DNA of 64,000 bases. Origin: Collinsella sp. Lineage in GTDB: Bacteria > Actinomycetota > Coriobacteriia > Coriobacteriales > Coriobacteriaceae. Location: assembly GCA_031294825.1 (NCBI GenBank), contig JAUMPM010000067.1:62001-126000 (forward strand), written 5' to 3'. The notes under the pieces are model-generated. The model worked only from the letters and a program-made list of their open reading frames with translations, was not told the origin of the DNA and did not search any database. The translations under genes were made by a program, and so were the position numbers. Shown piece by piece: positions 40,468 to 49,352 of this stretch (the stretch's first letter is position 1; each line of letters begins with the position of its first letter).

Positions 40468-42714
40468 ATGACACTCGTATCCAAGACCTTTGAGCTGTAC
40501 GGCAAGACCTACACCTTTGAGTCCGGCGAGCTTGCCAAGCAGGCCACCGGCGCCTGTCTGGTCAAGCAAGGCGACACCACGATGCTCGATACCGTGGTCG
40601 TTTCCAAGGAGCGCAAGAACTACGACTTCTTCCCGCTGACCGTCGACTTCAACGAGAAGATGTACGCCGCCGGCCGCATCCCGGGTGGCTACCTCAAGCG
40701 TGAGGGCCGTCCCAGCGAGAAGGCCACGCTCACCGCGCGCATGATCGACCGTCCGATTCGCCCGAGCTTCCCGGACGGCTTCCGCAACGAGGTGCACATC
40801 GTCGCCACCTCGCTCGTCGCCGACCAGGTCAACCCCTTCGACGTCATCAACGTCATGGGTGCCTCCCTGGCCATGACGCTCGGCGGCGTGCCCTTCGAGG
40901 GCCCGCTTGCCTGCGTGCGCATCGGCCGTAACGTGGAGACCGGCGAGTTTATCGTCAACCCCACCTACGAGGAGCGCGAGAACTCCGATCTGGACCTGGA
41001 GCTGGGCGGATCCGCCGACTTCATCTCGATGGTCGAGGCCGGCGCCGAGGAGATCTCCGAGGACGACATGCTCGCCGCTATGAAGTTTGGCCAGGAGGCC
41101 CTTGCTGCTTTCTGCCAGGCTCAGGACGAGTTCGTCGCCGAGTGGGAGCAGGTTAACGGCCCCATCGTCAAGAAGGAGTACCCGCTCGACCAGCCCGTCG
41201 AGGAGGTCCAGGAGCGCATCTTCGCCCACTACGACGAGATGGCTGCCGCCCTTCGCGACGCCGACAAGCTCTCCCGTATCGGTAAGGTCGAGGCTCTGAA
41301 GGAGTCCATCCGCGCCGAGTTCACCGAGGAGGAGCAGGCCGCTTGGGAGCGCGAGATCCCCGTGGCGCTCAAGAAGCTCGAGAAGAAGGCCATGCGCACC
41401 ATGGTCGTTGAGACCGGCGAGCGCGTCGACGGCCGTGCCGCCGACGAGATCCGTCCCATCATGGTGAAGGACAACTACCTGCCGCTCGTTCACGGCTCTG
41501 GTCTGTTCCAGCGTGGCCAGACCCAGGTGCTTTCCGTCCTGTCGCTCGGTATGCTCAACGAGGGCCAGCGTCTGGATACCATCGAGCCCACCGAGGGCAA
41601 GCGCTACATGCACCACTACAACTTCCCGCCGTTCTGCACCGGCGAGACCGGCCGCATGGGCAGCCCCAAGCGCCGCGAGATCGGTCACGGCAATCTGGCA
41701 GAGCGCGCTCTGCTTCCGGTGCTCCCCGACGAGAACGAGTTCCCCTACGCCATCCGCGTCGTCTCCGAGGTCATGGAGTCCAACGGCTCCTCTTCGATGG
41801 CTTCGACCTGCGGCTCCACGCTCGCCCTTATGGACGGCGGCGTGCCCATTAAGCGCCCGGTCTCCGGTATCGCCATGGGCCTGATCCAGGAGGAGGGCAA
41901 GACCGTGGTCCTGTCCGACATCCAGGGTCTCGAGGACTTCCTGGGCGACATGGACTTTAAGGTCACTGGCACCACCGAGGGCATCACCGCCCTGCAGATG
42001 GACAACAAGGCCACCGGCCTCACCTTCGACATCCTGGCCCGCGCCCTGCAGCAGGCCAAGGAGGGTCGCGCCTTCATCCTGCAGAAGATGCTCGATGTGA
42101 TCCCCGAGCCGCGCCACACCACGCGCAGCACCGCTCCGCGTATCGTCTCCATCCAGGTTCCGACCGACAAGATCCGTGACGTCATTGGTTCCGGCGGTAA
42201 GGTCATCCGCGGTATCCAGGATGAGACCGGCGCCTCGGTCGACATCCAGGAGGACGGCACCGTCTTTGTCGGCGGCACCGGCGAGTCCGTCGACCAGGCC
42301 GTCGAGCGTATCAAGCTCATCATCAAGGTTCCCGAGCCGGGCGAGGAGTACACCGGTCGCGTGGTCTCCATCCAGCCCTTCGGCGCCTTCGTCAACCTGC
42401 TGCCCGGTAAGGACGGCCTGCTGCACATCTCCCGCGTCGCCAAGGGCCGCGTGGAGAAGGTCGAGGACGTCCTCAATGTGGGCGACGAGGTCAAGGTCGT
42501 CGTCATCGAAGTCGATGACCGTGGCAAGATTTCGCTCGATCGTCTGGATAAGCCCGAGGCCCCGGCTCGCGCCGAGGGTGCCTCCGAGGGCGACGGCGAG
42601 CACTTCCAGCGCCGTGAGCGTCCGCGTCGCGTGCGCTCCGAGCGCAGCGACCGTCCGCGCCGTCCCGGCGACAACGGAGGCCGAAAGCCTCGCCGTCACC
42701 ACGACGCCGAGTAA
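40468..42714 (+). CDS. pnp: Polyribonucleotide nucleotidyltransferase (PNPase)
   Basis: PNPase degrades RNA from the 3' end with phosphate and can also add tails. The 748-residue protein contains two RNase PH domains with a helical linker, FFPLTVDFNEKMYAAGRIPGG in the first and the GSSSMASTCGSTLALMDGGVP catalytic region in the second, followed by KH (about 557-620, VIGSGGKVIRGI) and S1 (about 627-690, GRVVSIQPFGAFVNLLPGKDG) domains. An Arg-rich tail (RRERPRRVRSER) ends the chain and may bind RNA or partners. The next gene, after the palindromic region, is RNase J. Confidence 0.97.
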   Translation: MTLVSKTFELYGKTYTFESGELAKQATGACLVKQGDTTMLDTVVVSKERKNYDFFPLTVDFNEKMYAAGRIPGGYLKREGRPSEKATLTARMIDRPIRPSFPDGFRNEVHIVATSLVADQVNPFDVINVMGASLAMTLGGVPFEGPLACVRIGRNVETGEFIVNPTYEERENSDLDLELGGSADFISMVEAGAEEISEDDMLAAMKFGQEALAAFCQAQDEFVAEWEQVNGPIVKKEYPLDQPVEEVQERIFAHYDEMAAALRDADKLSRIGKVEALKESIRAEFTEEEQAAWEREIPVALKKLEKKAMRTMVVETGERVDGRAADEIRPIMVKDNYLPLVHGSGLFQRGQTQVLSVLSLGMLNEGQRLDTIEPTEGKRYMHHYNFPPFCTGETGRMGSPKRREIGHGNLAERALLPVLPDENEFPYAIRVVSEVMESNGSSSMASTCGSTLALMDGGVPIKRPVSGIAMGLIQEEGKTVVLSDIQGLEDFLGDMDFKVTGTTEGITALQMDNKATGLTFDILARALQQAKEGRAFILQKMLDVIPEPRHTTRSTAPRIVSIQVPTDKIRDVIGSGGKVIRGIQDETGASVDIQEDGTVFVGGTGESVDQAVERIKLIIKVPEPGEEYTGRVVSIQPFGAFVNLLPGKDGLLHISRVAKGRVEKVEDVLNVGDEVKVVVIEVDDRGKISLDRLDKPEAPARAEGASEGDGEHFQRRERPRRVRSERSDRPRRPGDNGGRKPRRHHDAE

Positions 42715-42739
42715 CAGCCGTACATAAGCAGCTCAACAA

Positions 42740-42768
42740 GGGCGACTCCGTACAGGGGTCGCCCTTTT
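42740..42768 (+). terminator. Intrinsic terminator of pnp, overlapping palindromic element 1
   Basis: GGGCGACTCC (42740) pairs with GGGGTCGCCC (42755-42764), one G-U pair, then TTTT. The last part, GCCCTTTT (42761-42768), is also the outer end of the left arm of element 1. Confidence 0.9.
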
Positions 42769-42909
42769 GCTTGCGCCCGGGAGGGCCGCATATGAAGTTT
42801 CCTGCTCTACAGTCCTGCGCAAGACGGAAAGCACATTAAGTGCTTTCCTTTGCGTGCGGAACTCGCGATAAACTTCATATGCGGCCCTCCCGGGCGCAAG
42901 CAAAAGGGC
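42761..42909 (+). repeat. Palindromic element 1 (40-bp arms around a conserved 69-nt core)
   Basis: The left arm 42761-42800 and right arm 42870-42909 are perfect 40-bp inverted repeats. The 69-nt interior (42801-42869) starts CCTGCTCTACAGTCCTGC and ends GCGGAACTCGCGAT. Its centre is a 9-bp hairpin, GGAAAGCAC / GTGCTTTCC with an ATTAA loop (42826-42848). The interior is 59/69 identical to the reverse complement of element 2, while the arm sequences differ except for the inner AAGTTT/AAACTT. The left arm includes the last part of the pnp terminator. Confidence 0.85.
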
Positions 42910-43033
42910 TGGTTGGTGCCGCTTGCTATTTAGTTAGATAGTCTATTCAGTGGTCAGATTTCAGATCAGTAGATAGACACAGCAGTATTTCCCCTGATAA
43001 AACCTACCAAAATAAACCTATCTCATATTGGCA
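42910..43033. other. AT-rich spacer between the two palindromic elements
   Basis: This 124-base stretch is markedly richer in A and T than its surroundings and contains no gene. A short inverted repeat GTCTAT (42951) / ATAGAC (42973) is present. It could carry an rnj promoter, but none could be assigned with confidence. Confidence 0.4.
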
Positions 43034-43174
43034 GGTCAGGGCTCAGCGGCCCCGGCACGGGCTAAGTTTATCGCGAGTTCCGCACGAACAGGAGGCCACT
43101 TAATGTGGCCTCCGTCGTGAGCAGGACTGTAGAGCAGGAAACTTAGCCCGTGCCGGGGCCGCTGAGCCCTGACC
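43034..43174 (-). repeat. Palindromic element 2 (36-bp arms around the same core, inverted)
   Basis: Arms 43034-43069 and 43139-43174 are perfect 36-bp inverted repeats. The 69-nt interior (43070-43138) is the reverse complement of the element 1 core with ten differences. The apical stem is GGAGGCCAC / GTGGCCTCC instead of GGAAAGCAC / GTGCTTTCC, so three successive pairs change on both sides while pairing is kept; the loop is unchanged. Confidence 0.85.
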
Positions 43175-43362
43175 GGCGGGATACACAGGTTCAGATGGGG
43201 CTTTGATGCATGGGTGGTCTGTGCTCGTGCAAATGGGTATCATATTTTGGTTATTGCATCGACTCTGTGATGCATGTTTGTACGTTCCCGGCGGTCGGTT
43301 TGCCAGAAGCGCCCCGTCGGTTGTTTCAGACCCGTTTCGAAGAAAGGAAACCACACTAACCT
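43175..43362 (+). other. Leader region of rnj
   Basis: Between element 2 and rnj no gene is seen. TATCAT (43238-43243) is a possible -10 without a good -35, and TGCATC/GATGCA (43254-43273) can form a short hairpin. The ribosome site AAAGGAAA is 12-14 bases from the ATG, a wide spacing. Confidence 0.35.
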
Positions 43363-45033
43363 ATGGCAGCTAAAAAATCATCTCCCTTGAAGATCATCCC
43401 GCTCGGCGGCCTTGACGGCATCGGTAAGAACATGACGGTCTTCGAGTGCGGCGACGACATGGTGCTCGTCGACGCCGGTCTCATGTTCCCCGACGACTCC
43501 CAGCCCGGTATCGACCTGGTGCTTCCCGACTACACCTATGTTCTGGAGAACGAGGAGAAGCTCCGCGGTATCGTCGTCACCCACGGCCACGAGGACCACA
43601 CCGGTTCGCTTCCGTATCTGCTGCAGGACCTCAACAATAAGGTGCCCATCTTCTCGAGCAAGCTGACGCTTGGCTTTATCGAGGGCAAGCTTTCTGAGTT
43701 CCGCATCCGCGCGCCCAAGTTCCGCGAGGTTAAGGGCGGCAGCCATGTCAACCTCGGCGGCATCTCGCTCGACTTCTTCTCGATGACGCACTCCATCCCC
43801 GGCGCTCTGGGCGTGTTCATCCGCACCAATCAGGGCACCGTTATGCACACCGGCGACTTTAAGCTCGACCAGACGCCCATCGACGGCGTCACGCCCGACT
43901 ACGCCGCTATCAGCCGCTTTGCCAAGCAGGGCATCGACCTGCTGCTTTCCGACTCCACCAATGCCACGGTTCCCGGCTTTACCAAGTCCGAGGCCGAGGT
44001 TGGCCCCAATCTGCTGCACGCCATCAAGAACGCCCCGGGTCGCGTGTTCGTCGCGTCGTTCTCGAGCCATATCCATCGCCTGCAGCAGATCTGCGATGCC
44101 GCCCGCAAGTGCGGCCGTAAGGTCGTTGTGACCGGTCGCTCCATGCTCACCAACACCCGCGTGGCGCGTGAGCTGGGCTACCTCAACATCGACGATGCCG
44201 ATATCATCGATGCCTTCGATATCGATAACCTGCCCGACGACAAGATCGTCGTCATGTGCACCGGTTCGCAGGGCGAGCCGCTGTCGGCCCTGTCCCGCAT
44301 GGCCAACGGAGAGCACAAGACGCTCTCCATCCACGAGGGCGATACCGTTATCCTCTCGGCAACGCCGGTCCCCGGTAACGAGAAAGCCGTCCAGCAGGTC
44401 GTCAACAGCCTGGCCAAGCTCGGTTGCGACGTGTGGGATAAGAACCGAGCTCTTGTCCACGTCTCGGGCCACGGTAGCCAGGAGGAGCTCAAGCTCCTGA
44501 TGGCCATGGCCAAGCCCACCTACTTTATGCCGGTTCACGGCGAGGCCGTGCATCTGCGCGCTCATGCCCAGCTCGCCCGCAAGATGGGCATCAAGGACGA
44601 TCATATCTTTATCCTCGATAACGGCGACACGCTCGAGATGCGCGGTGGTATCGTCAAGCGCGGTACACCCGTCGAGTCCGGCGTCGTCTACGTCGACGGC
44701 CTGCGTATCGGCGATACCGACCCCATTGTCTTGCGCGATCGCCAAAAGCTCGCCAACGACGGTATGGTCACGGCCGTTGCCATCGTCTCGCTCAAGCACA
44801 AGAAGATCGAGGCCATCGAGTTCTCGGGCCGCGGTGTCTCGTTTGCCATCGACGACCAGTTCTCCGAGGATGCCTCCGCATCCATTATGAAGACGATCGA
44901 GAAGGGCAAGTTTAGCTTTACGAGCAGCGGCTCCGATGCCATTCGCAAGGCCGTGCGCGATTCGCTCTCCAACTTTATTTGGAGCCGTACGCGCACCCGT
45001 CCGATGATCATCCCGGTCGTCATGGAGGTTTAG
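43363..45033 (+). CDS. rnj: Ribonuclease J
   Basis: RNase J combines 5'-3' exonuclease and endonuclease activity in mRNA and rRNA processing. The 556-residue protein is a metallo-beta-lactamase/beta-CASP enzyme with VTHGHEDHTGSLPYLL (metal ligands at about 74-79), MHTGDFKLDQTP, LLSDSTNA, the beta-CASP motifs VTGRSMLTNT and CTGSQGEPLSALSRMA, and the late HVSGHGSQEELKLL. With pnp upstream and rny at 54.8 kb, three main RNA-decay enzymes lie in one region. ftsK starts one base after its stop. Confidence 0.96.
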   Translation: MAAKKSSPLKIIPLGGLDGIGKNMTVFECGDDMVLVDAGLMFPDDSQPGIDLVLPDYTYVLENEEKLRGIVVTHGHEDHTGSLPYLLQDLNNKVPIFSSKLTLGFIEGKLSEFRIRAPKFREVKGGSHVNLGGISLDFFSMTHSIPGALGVFIRTNQGTVMHTGDFKLDQTPIDGVTPDYAAISRFAKQGIDLLLSDSTNATVPGFTKSEAEVGPNLLHAIKNAPGRVFVASFSSHIHRLQQICDAARKCGRKVVVTGRSMLTNTRVARELGYLNIDDADIIDAFDIDNLPDDKIVVMCTGSQGEPLSALSRMANGEHKTLSIHEGDTVILSATPVPGNEKAVQQVVNSLAKLGCDVWDKNRALVHVSGHGSQEELKLLMAMAKPTYFMPVHGEAVHLRAHAQLARKMGIKDDHIFILDNGDTLEMRGGIVKRGTPVESGVVYVDGLRIGDTDPIVLRDRQKLANDGMVTAVAIVSLKHKKIEAIEFSGRGVSFAIDDQFSEDASASIMKTIEKGKFSFTSSGSDAIRKAVRDSLSNFIWSRTRTRPMIIPVVMEV

Positions 45034-45034
45034 T

Positions 45035-47815
45035 TTGGCGCGCGGATCTGCACAAAACGCCAAAGGCAATAAGGCCAATAACCAACCGGCATCTGCTAAG
45101 GGTGCCGGTTCCCATCTGCGTGCCAATAAGGGCCACGAGGCCGACTTCGACGATTTTGAGCCCTTGGTCGAGCCCTCGGCCAACCGCGATATCGCCGGCG
45201 TGGTCATCGCCGTTTTGGCGATTGCGTCCTTCATTGCCGTGATTTCGCCGGCGACCGCACCCGTTACGGCTGCGGTTGCTGGTTTCTACCACCTGGGCTT
45301 TGGTCTGGGCGCCTACGTGCTGCCGATCGTCATTTTGCTGTTTGCCGCCACACTCTTTTTAGGCGAGGACTCGCCGCTCAACGTGCGCTCTGTTGCGGGC
45401 GGCGCCGTGGTCTTTATCGCCGTCGTTTCCATTCTTTCGCTGATGGTGCCGGGTACGAGTGTCTCGTGTGGCCTTATGTTCACGCCGCAAAATTTGTCCG
45501 CCTCGGGTGGCTACATCGGTGCGTTTATTGCGAGTGCGCTGCAGAATGCCCTGGGTAAGCCTATCGCGATGGTAGTCCTGTTGGGCCTTGTCGTCGTGGG
45601 CTTGGTCATCATCGGCTTTTCGGTTGGCGGCGTGCTGCGCTCTGCTCGCGACCGTGCGGCCGATTTTGTCGAGCGCCGTCGTGCCGATGTTAACGCGAGT
45701 CCGTGGGGTGACGACGAAGCCCTGTCGGTGCCCGGCGTTGCCCGTCCGCACCTGAGCATTCTTCGTCAAAAGGGCTCCGATGCTGCAGTGACCACGGTCA
45801 TGGGCAACGATGTGGACCCGGTTTTGGACAATGACGACGAGGACGAGGATCCGTTTGTCGACGTATCCGATGCCGTGGAGGCCGAGCGCGCTAAGACGAC
45901 GCTGCTGCCGCGCCGCCATGCCAAGAAGGGCAAGGCTGCGCCTAAGCTCAATACGAGTGAGCCCGACCCGTCTTGGTCCGATAGCGAGATTGAGCTCACT
46001 GAGGGCGATGACGAGGACGACGAGGCACCGATTGAGACCGCAAAGACAACTTTGCTGCCGAGTCGCCATGCCAAGCGCGAACAGGTAACCGGCCAGCTTT
46101 CGATGGAAGACGACCCCGATAAGATTGACGAGTCCGAGCCGCCGTTTGCCGTGAATCCTGTCTCGGCAGCACCTCAGATTCCCGACTTCTTGAAGCATCC
46201 CAAGGTTGCCGATGCGCCTGCCTCGAGTGCTGTCGGATCGGCTGCGGCTAGGGATGGGGGAGCGGACGGCGGCGCCGCAGATAACGAGGGCGAAGAAGAG
46301 GATGGCCTTAAGCTTCCGCCACTCGAAATCCTGCATGCCAACCCGCAGTCGGCGTCCTCCGCGTCTTCTGACAAGGAGCTGGAACAGACTGCCGAGTCGC
46401 TTCAGTCCACGTTGCTTGAGTTTGGCCGCAGTGCCCGCGTGGTCGGCTGGATCGCCGGCCCCACGGTGACGACCTTTAAGCTGCAACCTGGCGAGGGCGA
46501 GCGCGTGAGCAAGATCTCGAGCCTCGAGGACGATATCGCGCTTTCGCTCGCTGCCCAGTCGGTGCGTATCTTTGCCCCGATCCCCGGCACCTCGCTCGTG
46601 GGCATCGAGATCCCCAATCGCAAGCGCCAGAACGTCAACCTGGGCGACGTGCTGCCCTATGTGAAGGGCGGTCCGCTTGAGCTCGCAATCGGGCGCGATG
46701 CCGAGGGCACGCCGGTCGTCGCCGACCTTGCCAAGATGCCCCACCTGCTGATCGCCGGTACCACGGGTTCCGGTAAGTCGGTCATGATCAACTCCATCAT
46801 CACGACTCTGCTCATGCGCGCCCTTCCCGAGGACGTTCGCCTGATCATGGTCGATCCCAAGCGCGTCGAGCTTGCGGGCTATAACGGTCTGCCGCATCTT
46901 TACGTGCCTGTAGTGACCGAGCCCAAGCAGGCCGCGAGCGCTCTGCAATGGGCCGTGTCCGAGATGGAGCGTCGCCTGAAGGTCTTCGAGCGCCTTAACG
47001 TTCGTAAGATTTCGACCTATAACGAAAAGCAGGCCGCCGGCGAGTTTGAGCATTACGACAACCCGCCGCAAAAGATGCCCTACCTGGTCATCATCATTGA
47101 CGAGCTCTCGGACCTGATGATGGTCGCCGGTAAGGATGTCGAGGCCTCGATCGTGCGTATCGCCCAGCTGGGCCGTGCCGCCGGTATTCATCTTATCGTG
47201 GCCACGCAGCGCCCCAGTTCCAATGTGGTGACGGGCCTCATCAAGGCCAACATCACCAACCGCATCGCCTTTAACGTCGCCACGGGCATCGACTCGCGCG
47301 TCATCATCGACCAGATGGGTGCCGAAAAGCTCACCGGTTTGGGCGACATGCTGTTCTCCAAGGTCGACTGGGGCAAGCCCCGCCGTATCCAGGGCTGCTT
47401 TGTCTCGGATGACGAAATCAACGAGATTGTCGAGTTCGTCAAGTCGCAGAGCGAGCCCGACTACCACGAGGAGATCCTGTCTGCCGTGGCGCCCGCTTCC
47501 ATGTCCATGGCGTGTGGCGGCGGCATTGTCCGTACCGGAGTCGCCGAGCCGCAAGACGATGATCCGCTCATCTGGGAAGCCGCCCATATTGTGGTGGATT
47601 CGCAGCTTGGCTCCACATCTGGCCTGCAACGCCGCCTGAAGGTTGGCTATGCGCGTGCCGGGCGTATTATGGACATGCTGGAAGAAAAGGGTGTCGTCGG
47701 CCCGCCCGACGGTTCCAAGCCGCGCGAGGTCCTGTTGGACGAGGAGGGGCTTGCCGCGCTGGAATCTGTCGACGCCGAGATGGCACGTGAAGATCGTGAG
47801 TTTGGAGGATTCTGA
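45035..47815 (+). CDS. ftsK: DNA translocase FtsK/SpoIIIE
   Basis: FtsK pumps chromosome ends through the division septum. The 926-residue protein has four N-terminal membrane segments (about 50-205), a long acidic, low-complexity linker (about 230-440) that includes two similar short motifs (AKTTLLPRRHAKKGK and AKTTLLPSRHAKREQ), then the motor domain with Walker A AGTTGSGKSVMIN (about 574), IIDELSDLMMVAGKD and ATQRPSSNVVTG, and a winged-helix gamma domain near the end (LQRRLKVGYARAGRIMD). It starts at TTG 45035 after GGAGG and overlaps the next gene by one base. Confidence 0.95.
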   Translation: MARGSAQNAKGNKANNQPASAKGAGSHLRANKGHEADFDDFEPLVEPSANRDIAGVVIAVLAIASFIAVISPATAPVTAAVAGFYHLGFGLGAYVLPIVILLFAATLFLGEDSPLNVRSVAGGAVVFIAVVSILSLMVPGTSVSCGLMFTPQNLSASGGYIGAFIASALQNALGKPIAMVVLLGLVVVGLVIIGFSVGGVLRSARDRAADFVERRRADVNASPWGDDEALSVPGVARPHLSILRQKGSDAAVTTVMGNDVDPVLDNDDEDEDPFVDVSDAVEAERAKTTLLPRRHAKKGKAAPKLNTSEPDPSWSDSEIELTEGDDEDDEAPIETAKTTLLPSRHAKREQVTGQLSMEDDPDKIDESEPPFAVNPVSAAPQIPDFLKHPKVADAPASSAVGSAAARDGGADGGAADNEGEEEDGLKLPPLEILHANPQSASSASSDKELEQTAESLQSTLLEFGRSARVVGWIAGPTVTTFKLQPGEGERVSKISSLEDDIALSLAAQSVRIFAPIPGTSLVGIEIPNRKRQNVNLGDVLPYVKGGPLELAIGRDAEGTPVVADLAKMPHLLIAGTTGSGKSVMINSIITTLLMRALPEDVRLIMVDPKRVELAGYNGLPHLYVPVVTEPKQAASALQWAVSEMERRLKVFERLNVRKISTYNEKQAAGEFEHYDNPPQKMPYLVIIIDELSDLMMVAGKDVEASIVRIAQLGRAAGIHLIVATQRPSSNVVTGLIKANITNRIAFNVATGIDSRVIIDQMGAEKLTGLGDMLFSKVDWGKPRRIQGCFVSDDEINEIVEFVKSQSEPDYHEEILSAVAPASMSMACGGGIVRTGVAEPQDDDPLIWEAAHIVVDSQLGSTSGLQRRLKVGYARAGRIMDMLEEKGVVGPPDGSKPREVLLDEEGLAALESVDAEMAREDREFGGF

Positions 47816-49326
47816 TGGCTGCACGCTTTGGTGACATGCTGCTCGAGCAGCGTCGCCGAATGGGCCTTTCCATTCAGCAGGTCGCCAACACCATCAAAAT
47901 CAGGCCGCAGATCATCGAGTTTTTCGAGACCGGTAACTTTGCTTCGATGCCGCCGCGCGGCTATGCGCAGGGCATGATTTCGAGCTATGCTCGCTTTTTG
48001 GGCCTCAATCCGCGCGAGGTCGTCAATGCCTACTTTGACGACCTGATGGCATACGAACGCGAGACGTCCCAGCAGGGCGGTCGTTTTCAGGACGCCGCTG
48101 GCTACGTCAATTCGCGCTCCTCGGTCGATAACGGGCGCTTCCTGATGGTTCAGGGCGGTCGTTCGACCCGCTATGGACAGCGTCCTCAGCAGGCCGGTTA
48201 TATTACCGAGACGGGTTCGGGCGAGGAGATTCGCTCACAGCGTGACCGGTTCCGCAGTACGCCGATGCCTGAGGACCGTGCGCTTCCCGCTGCCCGCGGC
48301 GTGGCGCGTGACCCTCGTGCCGGCTACGGCGACGGCGGCTATTCCGATCGCGGTTACCGTGGTGCCTCTACGGGACGCTCTCGCGGTGGCTATGCGGATG
48401 CCGATACCACGCAGGTAACGCCGCGTCTTCGCTCTCAATCACAGCCGTATGGCCAGCGCTCTTCGGCTCCGCGTTCGGGCCAGCGTGGCTATCAAGGCCG
48501 CGGTGAACTTGCGCCCCGCTCGGGTCAGCGCAGCCTTCAGGGCCAGGGTGGCTATCGCGGCCGTTCCGATAGCAATCGTGGTCGTATGCCTCAGGGAGGC
48601 GGCCGCAACAGTTCCAGTCGTGGACGCGGCGGATCACGTACTCCTCAAAACAACGGGCTCGATCCGCGTATCGTCTACGCCGGCATCGGTGCCGTGGTGT
48701 TTCTGCTGATTGTGCTCATCGTGGTGCTTCTGCGCGGCTGCGCATCTTCGACGCCCGAGACCACGCCCGAGACGCCCGCTGCTACCAAGACGACGACCAA
48801 GAAGTCTTCTAAGAAGTCCGAAACGGTCGACGAGGACGAAGACACCGATGAGGCGACGGATGAGTCGACTGATTCGGACGCTACTAAGACGACGGCCAAG
48901 AAGGAAGAGAACGAGGTCACGAAGGTCAAAGTCTCCGTTGCCAAGGGAAAGACCGCGTGGATTGAGGTCAAGGTTGACGGCAAGTCGGTCTATGGCGCCC
49001 AGGCGACTGGCCCCTTTGAGCAGGAGTACACGCCCGAGTCCTCGATCGAGATCACCACGTCCAAGCCTTCCGATGTCACCGTTACCAAGAACGGTGAAAA
49101 GGTTCGTTACGATACTAAGACCTCGGGCGTGGCGCGTGTGACGATCACCGTTCCCAAGAAGGAGACGTCTGATTCCGAGAATGGTGAAAGTTCTGATGGT
49201 ACCGACACCACCGATGGTACCGATACCACCGACGGTACCGATGCCCAGTCCACGGATGGCGCCGATACCGCAACTGACGGTCAGACACCCACCGATTCTA
49301 CCGACAATTCGTACGATAGCTACTAG
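47815..49326 (+). CDS. RodZ-like membrane protein with HTH and disordered linker
   Basis: The 503-residue protein has an N-terminal helix-turn-helix of the RodZ type (about 1-65: LLEQRRRMGLSIQQVANTIKI, then RGYAQGMISSYARFLGL), then a disordered Arg/Gly/Ser/Gln-rich linker to about 280, one membrane helix (about 283-305), a Thr/Lys/Asp/Glu-rich spacer, and an outside beta domain (about 365-450, VSVAKGKTAWIEVKVDGKSV) like the DUF4115 domain of RodZ. The tail repeats T-D-G-T-D units. RodZ links MreB to the wall machinery and shapes cells. In ovoid or rod-shaped Coriobacteriia a similar role is likely but not proven. The ATG overlaps the ftsK stop. Confidence 0.82.
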   Translation: MAARFGDMLLEQRRRMGLSIQQVANTIKIRPQIIEFFETGNFASMPPRGYAQGMISSYARFLGLNPREVVNAYFDDLMAYERETSQQGGRFQDAAGYVNSRSSVDNGRFLMVQGGRSTRYGQRPQQAGYITETGSGEEIRSQRDRFRSTPMPEDRALPAARGVARDPRAGYGDGGYSDRGYRGASTGRSRGGYADADTTQVTPRLRSQSQPYGQRSSAPRSGQRGYQGRGELAPRSGQRSLQGQGGYRGRSDSNRGRMPQGGGRNSSSRGRGGSRTPQNNGLDPRIVYAGIGAVVFLLIVLIVVLLRGCASSTPETTPETPAATKTTTKKSSKKSETVDEDEDTDEATDESTDSDATKTTAKKEENEVTKVKVSVAKGKTAWIEVKVDGKSVYGAQATGPFEQEYTPESSIEITTSKPSDVTVTKNGEKVRYDTKTSGVARVTITVPKKETSDSENGESSDGTDTTDGTDTTDGTDAQSTDGADTATDGQTPTDSTDNSYDSY

Positions 49327-49352
49327 GCCGCTCGTACGCGAAAGGAAACATC

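Noticed and set aside
42761..43174. CRISPR array or ordinary terminators as explanation for the palindromes
   Set aside because: There are only two units, in opposite orientation, with no regular spacers; arms of 36-40 bp and a 69-nt conserved interior exceed any intrinsic terminator, and no T run follows either outer end in the right direction.
43100..43354. Small minus-strand open reading frame across element 2 and the rnj leader
   Set aside because: It runs through the inverted arm, has no ribosome site and its composition follows the palindrome rather than a protein.
49200..49320. T-D-G-T-D repeats as a sequencing or assembly artefact
   Set aside because: The repeat codons vary at third positions and the frame closes at a normal stop, consistent with a genuine disordered tail.
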